NCBI GenBank assembly: GCA_933822405.4
Contig: CAKOGP040000247.1
Location: 17,655-81,654 of the forward strand
Length of the DNA: 64,000 bases
From: Cylindrotheca closterium
Taxonomy: Eukaryota; Bacillariophyta; Bacillariophyceae; Bacillariales; Bacillariaceae
Reading direction: 5' to 3'
Shown: in pieces, positions 11,511 to 24,220 of the stretch
How positions within the stretch are numbered: the stretch's first letter is position 1
Layout: every line of letters starts with the position of its first letter
Notes under the pieces: generated by a model
The model's database searches: none
What the model was told of the DNA's origin: nothing
Seen by the model: only the letters and a program-made list of their open reading frames with translations
Position numbers and translations under genes: made by a program

Positions 11511-12053
11511 ATGAACACCTTCTTTGCAACCAAGCAACAACGTGGAAACCTTATGAAGGACGACCGTCACGTCACTGTCGAGCAAAACCAAGACGACATG
11601 GAGGAGCTTATGAAACTATTCTCTGATCTTTCCCTTAACTGCAATGAAACCAAAGCGAAAATGGAGGAAGAAAACGACGAAACAATGGGGTTGTCATCGC
11701 AAACCACCACCACCACCGCCACCACCAAGAACGAGCCAAATCAGATCGTCCTCGATTTGTCTGATCCAGCACCTTTGGCTTTCTCACAACCAGCAACACA
11801 AGATGTCATGCCGCAATCTGATTGTCTGAATGCTGCTGGAGACGAAATTGAAGCTGAAATGATGGCGACTTACCTTTCGCTCCATCCTTCTTTGGAACTC
11901 GCCACAGGCAATGCTTCTGTAACCGAGCTTGCTAAACGATTCTCCGGACTTTCCATCGACTGCAATGCGATGGAAGTTGACCAAGACGAAATGGACATTG
12001 ATCTACCGGAAATCGATTGGATGCAAGTTGATATTGATGAAATGGAAATCGAT
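11511..12053 (+). CDS. Acidic repeat protein, copy B, cut by assembly gap
   Basis: Identical to copy A at the protein level from Met1 to Asp181, within the second 17-residue repeat, where the run of N begins. The sequence after the gap belongs to a point about 2.1 kb further along the unit (compare 3418), so the missing part of the gene and its 3' flank are not in the assembly here. Whether the real copy is complete cannot be decided from this sequence. Confidence 0.65.
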
Positions 12054-12063
12054 NNNNNNNNNN
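12054..12063. other. Assembly gap (10 N)
   Basis: Ten N bases. By comparison with unit A, about 2.16 kb is missing or deleted across it (A positions 1255-3417). Confidence 1.
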
Positions 12064-12692
12064 CGGTTGGCGGACGGAGCGAAGAGTGTCGACGAAGAGG
12101 GCGGAAGATTTGGAGAAGACATTGTTCGCAATGGGAGCTTGTGGGATGATGAAGACGATAGAAGGAGCTTAGCTGCTCGGTCAAGACCGTCAGCTTTTTT
12201 GCTTTTGCTTTTGTCTACATCCCACTGCCTTTATGAAAAATCCTCTGTCGAAGTCGAGGTTAATCAACAATCCTTCACCGTCGAGTTTATCCAAACAATT
12301 TCCCCTGACAAGGTCCTCTGTCAAGGTTACCAAAATCCTCCGTCGAGGTCCTCCGTCGAGGTTCACATCAATATTCCTTGTCGAGGTCCTCCATTGAGGT
12401 TATCTAACAATCCTCCGTCAAGGTCTACATATTCCCCTTCTAGTTGCAATATGCTGTTAAAACAACTGCTTTTCGCTCATCCGTGCTTAAGCCGTCTGTA
12501 CTAATGACTATTTTAAAGTCGATTTTGGATCCAAGCTTTCCTGTCTCCGTCGTTCTTGGCCTACGTTTTCCCATGCAACTCTCACCTTCCCTCTCCAAGA
12601 TGGATCTCCCTTGCCTGAATATGTTTTTTACATCTTCTAGTCTTTGTATACTTACAGTTCTATCATTACCCACTACCCCTCAAGCGCCTTTT

Positions 12693-13822
12693 GAGGGGAA
12701 TTTCCTGTCCAAAACAAAAACTTTTCTTTCCCAGATCTAAAACTTTTCTTCCCTCTTGCCGACACGCCACTTCTATGGAATTCCCTGCACTGCAGTACAT
12801 TCCATACCAACGTCCACACACTTACAATATCTTTCCAAATCGTGTCCCTCCTCATAAATTCCTGATCTCAGATTTTTTACGACCAATTGATGGACACCAT
12901 CATCCGCCATGCAATTCCCTTTATGCTCTTCTATCAAGTCCCTCCCCACTGATGCGGACTCCGGTGCCAGCATGTCCGATCGTGCCACTGCTGTCACCTC
13001 GGCACTTGGTCCAAGTTTTCCTACCAAGACTGTCCAACCAATTGACCATGCCAGCATCACCAAGGAGGCCATTTTGGCATCAAAGACCACGACCACCAAC
13101 AATGCTGCAACTGAAGCTCAAGAGCAAGTCCTAGTACTGTCTTGGCAAATCCTCTTTGGCCATTTCATCACCCACTCGGATGGGAGTGTTGAATACATAC
13201 TGGCTGATTGTTTGTCCGCTTGGAAGAACCATTTTCTAGGCAAAACTCCAACTTGCCCTTTGTTTCTTCCACGAAGCCTTTGAGCAATCCATTAAAGGGC
13301 TCCAACCTACCCGCAATGCTCACCATGCTCTCTTTGACTGGGATATCCATTGCATCGAGGCAGCTGGGATGGCGGCGATCCAAAGAGCCAAACCCATCCG
13401 ATGCACTGTCCTGGTTCAGTCTCCTTCAGTTCCTCCCTTCCGACAGGACAGATAAGGACTTGGCCTTGCATATTAACAAAGATGTAGAAGCCTGTATGCA
13501 AGAAGACATGGGTGAGCATGTCACCAAAGGGCCTCCAAGAAGACAAAATTGTACTCAAAGGGTCGCTGCACCTCCATTGCCAACATCAAATGCACCATCT
13601 CCAATGTAGCACAACTTGCTGCTGTTGCAACCAAAAATTTCTCCATGTCCAACAACACACCCTTCATGGTGGAACAGTTTGACACGGTCATGGTTGCTTT
13701 GTACTGTGCCAAACCAACTTGCTTCTTGTATGTAGCATCAGGCTTTACGTGCGCAATTTCTCCAGACAAAGACTATATCATGCGATTCAAGCCCAGGATT
13801 GGAGGCGGCGCCGCGGGGTAAG
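12693..13822 (+). pseudogene. Decayed unknown reading frame, copy B
   Basis: A copy lacking the 5' third seen in units A and D. It keeps the segments with HASITKEAILASKTT (about 13045), SWQILFGHF (about 13140), KDLALHINKDVEACMQEDM (about 13460) and NVAQLAAVATKNFSM (about 13600). The last piece, 13549-13821, is open for 90 codons and ends before the GGGGTAAGTAA sequence. The same frame shifts as copy A show that decay preceded duplication. Confidence 0.55.
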
Positions 13823-14187
13823 TAATCTTCGATTATCAGAGGGCGTATAGTCTTGCAAAAAAGCCGTGTTCGTGTCTTGGGAATCGATTTTTTGGGGACA
13901 ACGAGTCACGGGCATGATTTGAGATGACAATAAATATATCATGTGCAAACAATAATATTATTGCTTCACTTCTAAGTGCACAATTACTGTAGATCTTAGC
14001 TTACAACCAAGCACTGAAACAAGCAAGAACGGAACAAAGCACCGCACAGTTTATAACATTTTCTGTGATATCTGAACAACCGCAGTTTCACAATAAGAGA
14101 GTATACTCATACACAAATCTACGTACAGCTATACAAGAATAACAACCAAATTCAATCTAAAATTCAATTGGATTGAAGTGATCAACC

Positions 14188-14803
14188 ATGCCAGTCTTTA
14201 ACATATTTGGCTCCAACGATAGTTCCAGAGAAACCTCTGAGAGCGACTCTGACGCAACCAGTGATAGTGGGTCCACCAGAAGTGGATCTGGTAGTGGCAG
14301 GAGCGAAAGCGGTTCCGGCAGTGGTAGCAAAAGCGGATCTGGCAGCGGTAGCGACAGCAACAGTGATGATACCTCTGACAGTGGTTCTGGCTCTGGAGCG
14401 GAAGCGGAAGCATTCTGACAGCAATGACAAGTCGGAGAGCGGTGATACATCCGACAGTGGATCGGGTTCTGGCTTTGGATCTGGATCCGACAGTGGCTCG
14501 GATCTGGCTCTTGCAGTGAAACGGAAGCGGCTCTGACAATGATACTACCGATGATGGTAGCGATTCCGGCAGTGGAAGCGGCTCTGATAGTGGATCCGGC
14601 AGTGGAAGTGGTTCCGGAAGTGGATCCACCAGCGGTTCCGATGATGATACTGCCGATGACGGCAGTGGCTCTGGCAGCGGTTCTGAGAGCGGCTCTGGAT
14701 CGGATGCCGGCAGCGGCTCGGGCAGTGGATCCGATAGTGGAAGTGGCTCTGGATCAGGTTCAGGCAGTGGCTCTGATTCCAAGTATGGGTCTGGATCTGG
14801 ATC
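14188..14803 (+). pseudogene. Ser/Gly/Asp-rich LRR protein, truncated copy B
   Basis: Start codon, MPVFNIFGS leader and part of the Ser-Gly-Asp repeat tract only. An internal deletion relative to copy A lies near 14395 (the tract jumps to the AEAEAF frame). At about 14800 the tract joins reverse-transcriptase sequence through a short shared word (ATCCAAAAC). No membrane or LRR part remains. Confidence 0.85.
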
Positions 14804-15876
14804 CAAAACGTTGTAGAAGATCAAGTTCAAAAATACCGTAGTAGAGAGTTGCAAAAGAGGGCGCCGGTGGTGTGCCCATTGCGGCTCCATCAGTCTGGAG
14901 CCAGTAAGTGTCTCCAAATTGAAAGCAGTTTCTTGTCATGAGAAGTTGTAAAGCTGTCATGATTGCGTTCACTACAGTGAGGAGGTGGACAGGAATTCTT
15001 CAATACGGGTGAAAGCGTCTTCAAGATTGATGCTGGGATACATAGCTACAGCATCACCAGTGAAGAGACTCATGCAAGAGAAGTCGGTTCCAGCAATGTT
15101 ATCAATGTCAGTTTTGAGTACAAACAAGCTTGACAAATAGGTAGGTAGTTTGCAGATGATGGGTTGGGGTTGTTGATCCAGCCATTTTCCGAGGCCATAG
15201 GCCAGAGTAGGCTGCCAGAGACCAAGACAATTGGTCGCGTTTTCCAGGGGCTTTTATGGATCTTTGCAAGTGCGTAGAAATAGGCATAGGAGTAAGTGAC
15301 ACGGTCAAGGGTTTTCTGGAGGTACGTCATGTTCATTTTTGTGATGGCAGATGCATCATCATTAAGAAATTTGGCAATCAGTTGGCCAGTTTCTGTAGTG
15401 AACACCTGTGCATCCTTGGGGGAGAGCTGTTGTTAAAAGATGGTTTTGCTTTTCTTGGAGCGATCCAATGGCAGTCAATGCAGAGATTCCAACACATTTT
15501 GCGGCTTCCAAGGGTGGTGCTCGGAATTTGCTGTGTTTCATCGTCAGCTGCATAGCTGGTGCGTTTGTTGTTAAAAGTGCCGGTTGCAGACATTATTGAT
15601 CAATGATAAATATTTTAAGGTGGAGAATGATTTAATATTTTATCCAAGAAAAGGCCAGTCTTGACCGATGCTATTGTAGTGTCATCAGCGGTAAGACAAG
15701 TGTGGCAAGAGGCAAGAGCATTGGAAATTTCAAGTTTGCGATAAAAGAGAGCAAGCCAACGTGGATAATTCACTGTTTGCAGCTATAGCCCTCGTGATTG
15801 TAACGGGACCATTTAAAACACATGGTGGTTTGAAAGTTTGGTCACACTGTTGTTGCAACCAAGTTCAAGGAATTCC
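14804..15876 (-). mobile_element. Penelope-like element, doubly deleted copy B
   Basis: Contains the palm motif segment (14972 down to 14820), the finger motif segment (15405 down to 15070) and the 5' end with terminal repeat, but lacks the catalytic YIDD and thumb part. A second deletion at about 15432 joins GAGAGCTGTTG directly to the far 5' part. It is certainly inactive. Confidence 0.75.
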
Positions 15877-16521
15877 AATTCGAGTCGCCATTGTTTTTTA
15901 GTTGCTGGGTGGATTTCAAAATGGTGTTGGTAGCTATTGTTGTTGGGCGTTGTGGAACACCTGTAAGGCGTTGTAATGTCAACTTGTAGATGAATCGGTT
16001 GTCTATGATTGCCGTCAATCTACCTGTTTATATTGTAGTTGGATGTTATTATTGCGTTATTTTATTGTCCTGCCTGTTGAAGGATGGACGAAGGAAGTGT
16101 CCGATTAGTACATTTTGACCTTCGGACTTTCGAACAGTAGATTCAATGTTACTCGACCACATCCGCATACAATGATGATGATGATGATGATGATGAAGCT
16201 TTTGAAGGGAATCCCATTCATCATATGGAGGCCTCGCCGCCTTCAAAGGCCTACTGTAAAGAACAACACAACCGGCTGCTTGAAAAGAAATTCCAGCTAG
16301 CGAAATGAAAATCTGAAAATGTCGTTTCGTTTCGCCAGCGTGTACCGTGTTCATTTTTTTGGATAATTCCACGATGTTGATGCAAACGATATGCAAACAT
16401 GCACTCTGGCCACTTTGACTTTCACACTCCAAAAGCTCATAAAAACAAAGCGCCGAGCTTTTTGTGCAATCTTATTCTTCGCTTCGCATATAACACCAAA
16501 CACCAAACATCATAATCAAAC

Positions 16522-17124
16522 ATGAACACCTTCTTTGCAACCAAGCAACAACGTGGAAACCTTATGAAGGACGACCGTCACGTCACTGTCGAGCAAAACC
16601 AAGACGACATGGAGGAGCTTATGAAACTATTCTCTGATCTTTCCCTTAACTGCAATGAAACCAAAGCGAAAATGGAGGAAGAAAACGACGAAACAATGGG
16701 GTTGTCATCGCAAACCACCACCACCACCGCCACCACCAAGAACGAGCCAAATCAGATCGTCCTCGATTTGTCTGATCCAGCACCTTTGGCTTTCTCACAA
16801 CCAGCAACACAAGATGTCATGCCGCAATCTGATTGTCTGAATGCTGCTGGAGACGAAATTGAAGCTGAAATGATGGCGACTTACCTTTCGCTCCATCCTT
16901 CTTTGGAACTCGCCACAGGCAATGCTTCTGTAACCGAGCTTGCTAAACGATTCTCCGGACTTTCCATCGACTGCAATGCGATGGAAGTTGACCAAGACGA
17001 AATGGACATTGATCTACCGGAAATCGATTGGATGCAAGTTGATATTGATGAAATGGAAATCGATGTACCTGAAATTGACTGGATGCAAGTCGATACTGAT
17101 GAAATGGAACTCGATGGTCCATAG
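16522..17124 (+). CDS. Acidic repeat protein, copy C
   Basis: An intact 200-residue copy. It differs from copies A, D and E only by Leu to Val at residue 182, in the second DEMEIDxPEIDWMQVD repeat (GTACCT at about 17065). The start codon, CA-rich leader and TATA-like words match copy A. Function is unknown. Confidence 0.75.
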   Translation: MNTFFATKQQRGNLMKDDRHVTVEQNQDDMEELMKLFSDLSLNCNETKAKMEEENDETMGLSSQTTTTTATTKNEPNQIVLDLSDPAPLAFSQPATQDVMPQSDCLNAAGDEIEAEMMATYLSLHPSLELATGNASVTELAKRFSGLSIDCNAMEVDQDEMDIDLPEIDWMQVDIDEMEIDVPEIDWMQVDTDEMELDGP

Positions 17125-18256
17125 ATCTTCCAAAGAGATCGTCAACCCGTAACCCGCTTCCAGACATACGACCTTTCTCGAAACTATCTTCTTCTTTTCA
17201 GTGCTCTTGACTTGTCAGAAAATGTTGGCCAACACTATTGCACTCGCAACTGACAATGTCACGAACATCTGGAGACGAGGAGGATGCTTCGATGAAAGAT
17301 CCTTGCGTGGTTACGGGCTATTTCCAAATAGTATTCCGCTGAAGGATTATTCCACTGATCCTTCCAACAAGGCTGAACGAAATCAAAAGAGAGTTCACGT
17401 CCTTCGACCGCTACCGTTGATCCTGCTTCAGCTCTAAGTTCGAGCTGTTGTGGTCCAAGAATCGCGTAAGTCAGTATGTACTTCAATGCTTCTTTTTGGG
17501 TGAAAAAAGTCCCAAAAGAGTATGTCGAAGGCATGCCGTAGTATGTACACAATTCAGTACATCTACACTACTATTGGATATATGCATCAAGAGATGCAAA
17601 AGTCAAAATGACAAGAAACAAAAATAATATGACAACCAAAAATGAAACAGAAGAGGTCATTGTCCCTCGAACGCATCAATAAAATGAACACCGTGCAACA
17701 TGAATGACAAGGTAAAATGATTCTTTGAATGAAAGAAAATTCAAAAACAACAACTTGAATCAATATTATGCATCGATAAATACAACCAAACACAAAAAAC
17801 ATGTATGCATCAATAAAAATACAACTTTGCACGGAAACAATTCAAAGATCAAAACAAAAAATATACATAAAGATCAACAGATGCAATATACAACAACATG
17901 AGCCATTTCCTTTATAGTAGTCTAGAGTACTGTACACTCATTGGTGGTAGATGAATGAATGAAATAATCCTTGGCAAATGCATGGTGACGAATCGAATAC
18001 AAGAATGAAACGTTCTTCACTACGGTGAAGCGATGGGGGCTCTATAGGACAGTCCTAGTTGATCTTTACCAGCTACAGTACATCTGACCAGAAACGTAGT
18101 GTGACCAATCCGAGTAATCTTGAGTCGTTTCTATGAGTTTTCATGCCGGACAAAAAACGAACCAAATTCAAATGTATTTTTGTGCAGTCAATTTGATCGA
18201 CAAGACGGGAGACGTATGGGCGTTTCTAGCTCTTCCTTAGTCTCAATTTCCGTCTT

Positions 18257-20607
18257 GTCGATTGTCGTTGTGGGGGAGGTGGACGGAGCGAAGAACAAAG
18301 TGACTATTGAACGAGCGCGGTGCGCGCAGCAGAGATCCCGCAGCGAGTCCTCAACAACAGCAATCGCATATTCTTGTCTTTTCTCCTTCCTAACGCATCA
18401 GGATCAAAGTTGTAAGACACGTCAACGTTGACTAGGCATAGAATAGAAAAAGTTTCAAGTAATCATGGCCGCGGCAACAGCACCAACGGCGCCGACTGAG
18501 GCAGCGCCAACAGCACCCGCAGCTGCACCAGCAGCACCAACACCACAGCTGACCGCTTACCATGAATTTTTTGGCAACACCACTTTGGACCCCCATCAAC
18601 AAGACTACCAAGCGCTCACTACAGAGTTTACGATACTCCTACACCTGCTCAATCGTTGTACAACAGCGCCGGACTGTCTACCTCTGCTTATCCCATGGCC
18701 TACCTGTCGCTCATCAATGACAATGGGAATTTATTCTATCTATTGGTCCATGCACCAGCCTTCCACAAGTCACTGCCTGGGGTCCCAAGCCGCTGCGATG
18801 GAAAGGCCTACGCGTTCACCGGCGATGTGGTTGCCAACACCATCACCACTGTAGAATTTCCACAGGATGCCTTTATGTCGCCAGGAACTGGAACAGAGGA
18901 AAACGTCGCAAAGGATCTGGGGCGAGCTCTGGACATTCTCCAGCTCAATCCGGACGACTCCTCCATTGGACCGTTCCAGGACACGGATGCCAACATCAAG
19001 CAAGCGAAGACCCGTCACTACATCCCTCTGCCGCACCGCTATGTGCATCTGGTTCTGGGACGCCAAGTTCCAGTTCGGAAGGGTTTCATCGACTTGGCAG
19101 CAGCCATAAAAAACACTGGAGACAAAATTGAGGACTTGGTGAAGAAAGTGAAGGCGGTGAAACTCGGTGGCAACGAGACTGACGACCTTGAAGAAGAAAT
19201 TCACCCTTTCTCTATCCTCCTGCCGTCCTATGGAGGCTCCCATGTGGGAGTTACCAAGGCGGCCCGAGAAAGGGCAGCAGCTTACGCAGAAGTCCACGGG
19301 GGATCGGGGGCCTCTCTACAATACGCCATCGCCTTGAGAAAGCCTACTGTCCACATCCCGGAGACCTTCTCCAAGACACGAAGTCATCTTATGGGCCTAC
19401 TAACCTTGTGGCAAGTCCTGCTGCCATTCAGCCATCCTACAGCAATACGTGTGAGATGAAGCCAACTTCACTGCCCTACTCAACAAGTTGCCACGACCAG
19501 AGCCAAAGCCGGCTCTTTTCTTGAGGGTAGTAAGTGGAGAGCTCTATGTCCTACCAGCCGGATCCGCCCAACTTTGTTGACATCCTGGTACAGATCCGAC
19601 AGCGCTCCGACAGCTGGATTGCTGCGCTTCCTGCCAACTACTGGAGCTCACCAGCGGCCCAATTACCTACAGCTCCATGGAACGGGGGATACCTGCCCTA
19701 CATGATGCCCCCAGGCATGGTCCCAATGTCTTCTGACAGCTCCGGTGCCTCCAGTCTCACACCTCATTCCTTGGGGTATCCTCCATTCTTCAATGGCTTC
19801 TTTCCACCACAGGGTGGAGGAATTAAGCCAGGCGAGGATGACCCGAAATCCAAGGGAAAGAACAGCCTCCAAGTGAAGAACTCCACACATGTTCCAGAGC
19901 TCATCCAGTTCCGGAAATTGGCCCTTGCCACCGCTGTCCCCAAGGCCGAGCAGAAAGCTGGATCTCCGCCGCCTGAGATCACCCACAATGGCACCAAGGT
20001 GCAAATGTGTGTCGGTTATCACGTCAAGGGAAAATGCTGGGAAAAGTGTCCTCGAGCGGCCGACCATGTGGCCCACTCCGCACAAGACACAGCAAAGCTT
20101 GTCGAGTGGTGCAAGAAAGCTTACGCTGAAGAATGAAGCTTCGGCAGATGGTACCCCCAGCTACGGTTCCCATCTAAGCCATCTGCTCCATCATCTAGCA
20201 ACGTGATGGGGGCAGCGGCAACTAATAACAACACTAGTTTACCTGCCACTGTACCTCGTCTCCCAACCACTTCCACAATTCCGCCTTTCCGCCTCAGCAC
20301 AAGTCCACCTGCACAACAGTTCCGCATCCACGATGATGAACTAGGTAAGAAGATTTGTATGGCCGTTCATGAATTTCAGCGAAGTAACTCCTGGGAGACG
20401 TTTGCTACGGCACAGAGAGGATCAGCTCCAGATATTGCGCCCAATGTGAGGCACCTTCCATCAAACGGTCGGCACTTTGGCACGTGGAGTGGGCTTCAGT
20501 AAATAGCCACTCATTACAGCATTACCGCCATCTCTACTATCTTCTACATACCCCTCCCAATCCGAGCGAAGGACAAACGAGCTGACGTAGCCGTTGATAG
20601 ACGCGGC
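18257..20607 (+). mobile_element. Copia-like LTR retrotransposon fragment
   Basis: An insertion in unit C splitting a sequence continuous in units A and D (AATTTCCGTC and CGTCGCTTCAG). CGTC repeats at both edges, so a 4-5 bp target duplication is likely. The left 200 bp (GTGGGGGAGG, GTGCGCGCAGCAG) looks like an LTR followed by a leader, then a broken gag. There is no integrase, reverse transcriptase or right LTR. From about 20200 to 20500 a Pro/Thr-rich frame may be the start of the next ORF. Confidence 0.6.
18465..20136 (+). pseudogene. Retrotransposon Gag, frameshifted
   Basis: It starts with an Ala/Thr/Pro-rich leader (ATG 18465). The frame changes at about 18640-18660 into a segment with SAYPMAYLSL and FAFTGDVV-like words (18656-19459). 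A second change leads to a C-terminal piece (19534-20136) ending in a Cys/His cluster, MCVGYHVKGKCWEKC then DHVAH, which resembles a Gag zinc knuckle. Two frame breaks make it non-functional as written. The family assignment rests on general resemblance to diatom Copia Gag proteins. Confidence 0.65.
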
Positions 20608-21327
20608 GCGTCGCTTCAGTTAAGTACACGGTTGGCGGACAGATTGAAGAGATTTGGAGAAGACATTGTTCGGAATGGGAGCTTGTGGGATGATGAAGAC
20701 GATAGAAGGAGCTTAGCTGCTCGGTCAAGACCGTCAGCTTTTTTGCTTTTGCTTTTGTTGCCTTTATGAAAAATCCTCCTTTGAGGTCTCCTCCGTCGAG
20801 GCTAACAAAAATCCTCTGTCGAGGTCCTCTGTCAAGGTTAACAAAATCCTCCATCAAGGTCCTCTGTCAAGGTTACAATATCCTGCGTCAAGGTTAATCA
20901 ACAATCCTCCACCGTCAAGGTTATCCAAACAAATTACTCCTCAAGCGCCTTTTGAGGGGAATTTCCTGTCCAAAACAAAAACTTTTCCTTCCCAGATCTA
21001 AAACTTTTCTTCCCTTTTTTATTTCCCGTTCACCCTTCCCTCTCCGTTTGCTGACACGCCACTTCTATGGATTTCCCTACACTGCAGTACATTCCATACC
21101 ATCCTCCACACACTTACAATATCTTTCCAGATCACGTCCCTCCTCATAAATTCCTGATCTCAGATTTTTAACGACCAATTGATGGACACCATCATCCGCC
21201 ATGCGATTCCCTTGCCGTCTGGTGCTGCGTCAGTCTGCTGAAGCACACCCAGTACCACCCAAGCAACGCCAAGAACGCCAACGACGCAGACTTGCCTGAA
21301 GACATCGACTTCACAGTGGAATCAACG
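20608..21327 (+). repeat. Remnant of the decayed unknown frame, copy C
   Basis: Continues the array sequence after the Gag insertion: the GTCAAGG tract, the CTCAAGCGCCTTTTGAGG inverted word and the AT-rich leader, then DLPEDIDFTVEST of the unknown frame, where the CACTA-like element begins. There is no usable gene. Confidence 0.6.
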
Positions 21328-24220
21328 GGTTCCCGAGGAAAATCTCTTCTTCAGGAGCTGAATCGAAGCCTCACCCTTGAAATCTAGTTCCGAAAGAGGC
21401 CGAACCGGACCGTGTTCTCTCGCAAGATCCGGATAGTTCAGTAAACCTAGGTAGTTGAAGGTTGTTCTCCACTTTGGGATCCGATCCTTTCCGTTCTCTC
21501 CCGATTTCTGCTGTCTTGATGCGTCAAAAAATTGAATGCAGGACAGGAAGATCTTGACGTGCCTTTCGAGATCGTCGATTACGGTGTCGGTTGGGTTCTC
21601 TGTGATTGACATGATTCGGCTAATGCATGCATGCCAGCCAATCAGAACGTCTTTCACCTGGGGAAGATTCGCTTCCGACAAAAGGTCTTCTACGATTGGC
21701 GCAACGAGGTTACGTGGAGAATCTTTCTTGATACAACTGATTTTCCAATGAAGAAGCCAGTTTCTTTTCTGTGTCAGATTGTAAGAAAGAAAATCGATGT
21801 CTGGGTCCGTGTATCTCGTGTCTTCTGCCTCGGATCCTAGTTTGTCGAGCACCTGGTGGATCCACTTGGATATTCTGGCATACGCTTGGATATTCTGGCA
21901 TACGCAAGCCAGTTTTCGGATACGAATGATCCATGGGAAACCTCGGCATGGCACCAATATAATTTGAGATTGGCAACACGCGACAAGAATGGACTGGAAA
22001 GGGTATTGAAGGCTGTGCCTTTTTTCTTCCCCTTGAGCCATGAGGCTAAGAGGTCTCTGGTCACGGACTTCTGAATGCCAAGGAAGCAAAGGTGCATCGG
22101 CACATCAATATGGTTTCCGATATCATCGGATGGGATATTCCACGTTAGAGGAATTGGAGGTTGTTCAATTGTTTGATTGCTGATGGCTTCGGATGCAGCT
22201 TCGGTAACCTCTTTGATGTATGCCGGAGAAAGAGAAAATGTTTCAAGATATGCTGCTCCATTATTCTTGGACCATATTTTCGACCTGATGCATTGGAATG
22301 TCGAGTCGCAGGCTCTTTTCAAGGAAGAGAAAGTCAACCTCCGACTCACAATATATTCTTTTTTCGACCCACCAATTGATTGTCGCTCATCTGCTGGCGC
22401 AAGAGGGTTCTCGTCGCTCCGAAAGAACGAGGGGTAGTTCTTTGGAATCTTGAAAATGATGAACATCATGTTCCAATCGGCACAGTTGCATTGTGGCTGT
22501 CTTCTTTGTTGGCCATTCGTCATCCTCAAATTGTGGCACTCGGCACAAGATGGAAGATTCTTAAAAGCAATGGCCTGCGAGAGATCGGCGGCCCATCCGA
22601 ACCTGCCACCATACCGGCCGTTCCCATAGGTGAAACATACCCAAGACGATCGTTCTGGTCGATCTTGTAGGGTACAGAAGAGTCGAAGTGATATCTTCAC
22701 TTCTTTCCCTAAGAGGGTTCGACAAGGCAATAAAAAAGGTTGGTTTCGAAAGTGCAACGTTTTTTTTGTGTGGTTCCGTTATCTTATTTGTGTTTACCTT
22801 TCAAGCCGTCAACAGGCCAGTAGAAACTTGTGGGATGCGAAAGTGCTATGAGTTCTTCTGCTATCTTTGATTTGACGGTGCGTTCGTCTCCGCTGCTTGG
22901 TCCCAGAGAAAGAAGATAAGTGTTGCATCCAGAATGGTAGTCGTCTTGTGGTGTGCCAATGGAAGCGAAGAAACAATGGGCTGATCCCTTGTTTTTTGGT
23001 GTATTGTTGGGATCGAAGTCATCCGACCACAAGACGACTTCAACGGGAATAGCATCTTTGGAATCCTCGGAACATGACGCTGCGAGTTTCTTTCCGCGTG
23101 GTGAAGATCCATGGAGGGTCCGAACAGCAGCACTGTAGGGAAGGTCCACGAGTGCTTCCAGCCGTTTCCGGTTTGCCAAATGGTACTGGACGATTTCCTT
23201 GATGGAAACATAGACATAACCAGAGGTACCCAGGATTTGGATTGTTGGTCGGGGAAGAACGTCTCGAATGGATTTGGTACCATCAATGAATAGTTTCCAG
23301 AGTACCTTGGGTTCTTCTGGGACACAAAGTGGAAGCATAGTTGTGTTTGCCTTGTTTGCAGCGCCATGCACTTTTGTATAAAATAAAAGCGCCGTGAACA
23401 CTCTTTGTTGATGTTTACTCAGTTCACTGGCGAATGATGACAGTAGAAGTGAGTACATTGCATGACCATGATCAACAATTTCGACAGTATTGTTGTTGCT
23501 ATTCCTATTGACAGTAGATGCAACTAACAGTCTGGATGCGTCACCGTTTGTCTCGTTTCTCCGGAAGTAGCTTGCTGTCATTGGAATTCTTGTAGATTTT
23601 GCTGTGTTTGGGCGATCATCTACTTTCCTTGGAAAATAATTGTCAAAGTACCCAAGATTTACATCATTGCACTTCTTGATTTGAATCTCTAGCCAATCAG
23701 AGCCAAGTTCAGGGATGTAGCCAGGCTGATTGCTATGACCTTCTTCTGTCTCCTCCATAGAGTAATCGTTGGAAAGGGACCATGCATCTCCCTCTTCTTC
23801 ATGATTGTCGGGGGTTGAAGCGTACTCTCTTGTGGATGTCAGATTACTAGTGTCAAGGAGCAGGCTTTCGTCTTGAATATATTGTGGATCCTTGAGTGCT
23901 TCAAATTCTCTCACGCTTTTTGAGTGTGTTTTTGTTTTCAGATGTTGTTGTATCTTTTGACCTAGATCAGTTGAGCATTTACATGCGCGACATAGATACC
24001 ATTGATGACCACAGCAGGCCGTATTACAAACAAGCCGAGCAATGTACGTATTATGTTGTCCATCCAGACAAATTCGTCTCCTCGTGTCTCAATGCATATC
24101 CTTGTTTTTGGTGTTGCAATTGGGACAAGATAAGTTTCGATTGAGTGAGGGATTATGGTAGTCCGCAAAGTCTTCCCGCAAAAGCTTGGTGGGGTTTGAT
24201 TGAACATGTAGGTCCCCCAT
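21322..24220 (-). pseudogene. CACTA-like transposase, nearly complete with three lesions
   Basis: Read on the minus strand from ATG 24220 (MGDLHVQSNP). An N-terminal zinc-binding region has CPNC, then CC, then HQWYLCRACKC and H...H (about 24130-23930). The long middle part contains VVLWSDDFDPN and SAHCFFASIG. A clean GT-AG intron (22709-22797) joins GLKG to KEVKISLRLF in frame. Exon 2 contains SCAECHNLR and CNCADWN, then WNIPSDDIGNHIDVPMHLCF, a pattern seen in CACTA/KDZ-type transposases. Lesions are a TGA at 24091-24089, a 20-bp tandem duplication (21866-21905) that shifts the frame, and 3' truncation at the left edge. The superfamily is inferred, not proven. Confidence 0.6.

Larger units (their letters stand above)
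10837..15876 (+). repeat. Segmental array unit B
   Basis: The shortest unit, at 5.04 kb. It carries a truncated acidic-protein gene, a 10-N gap, the decayed unknown frame, a truncated LRR copy fused to reverse-transcriptase sequence, and an internally deleted Penelope-like element. Sequence at about 12500-12660 has no match in the other units and no recognisable content. Confidence 0.85.
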
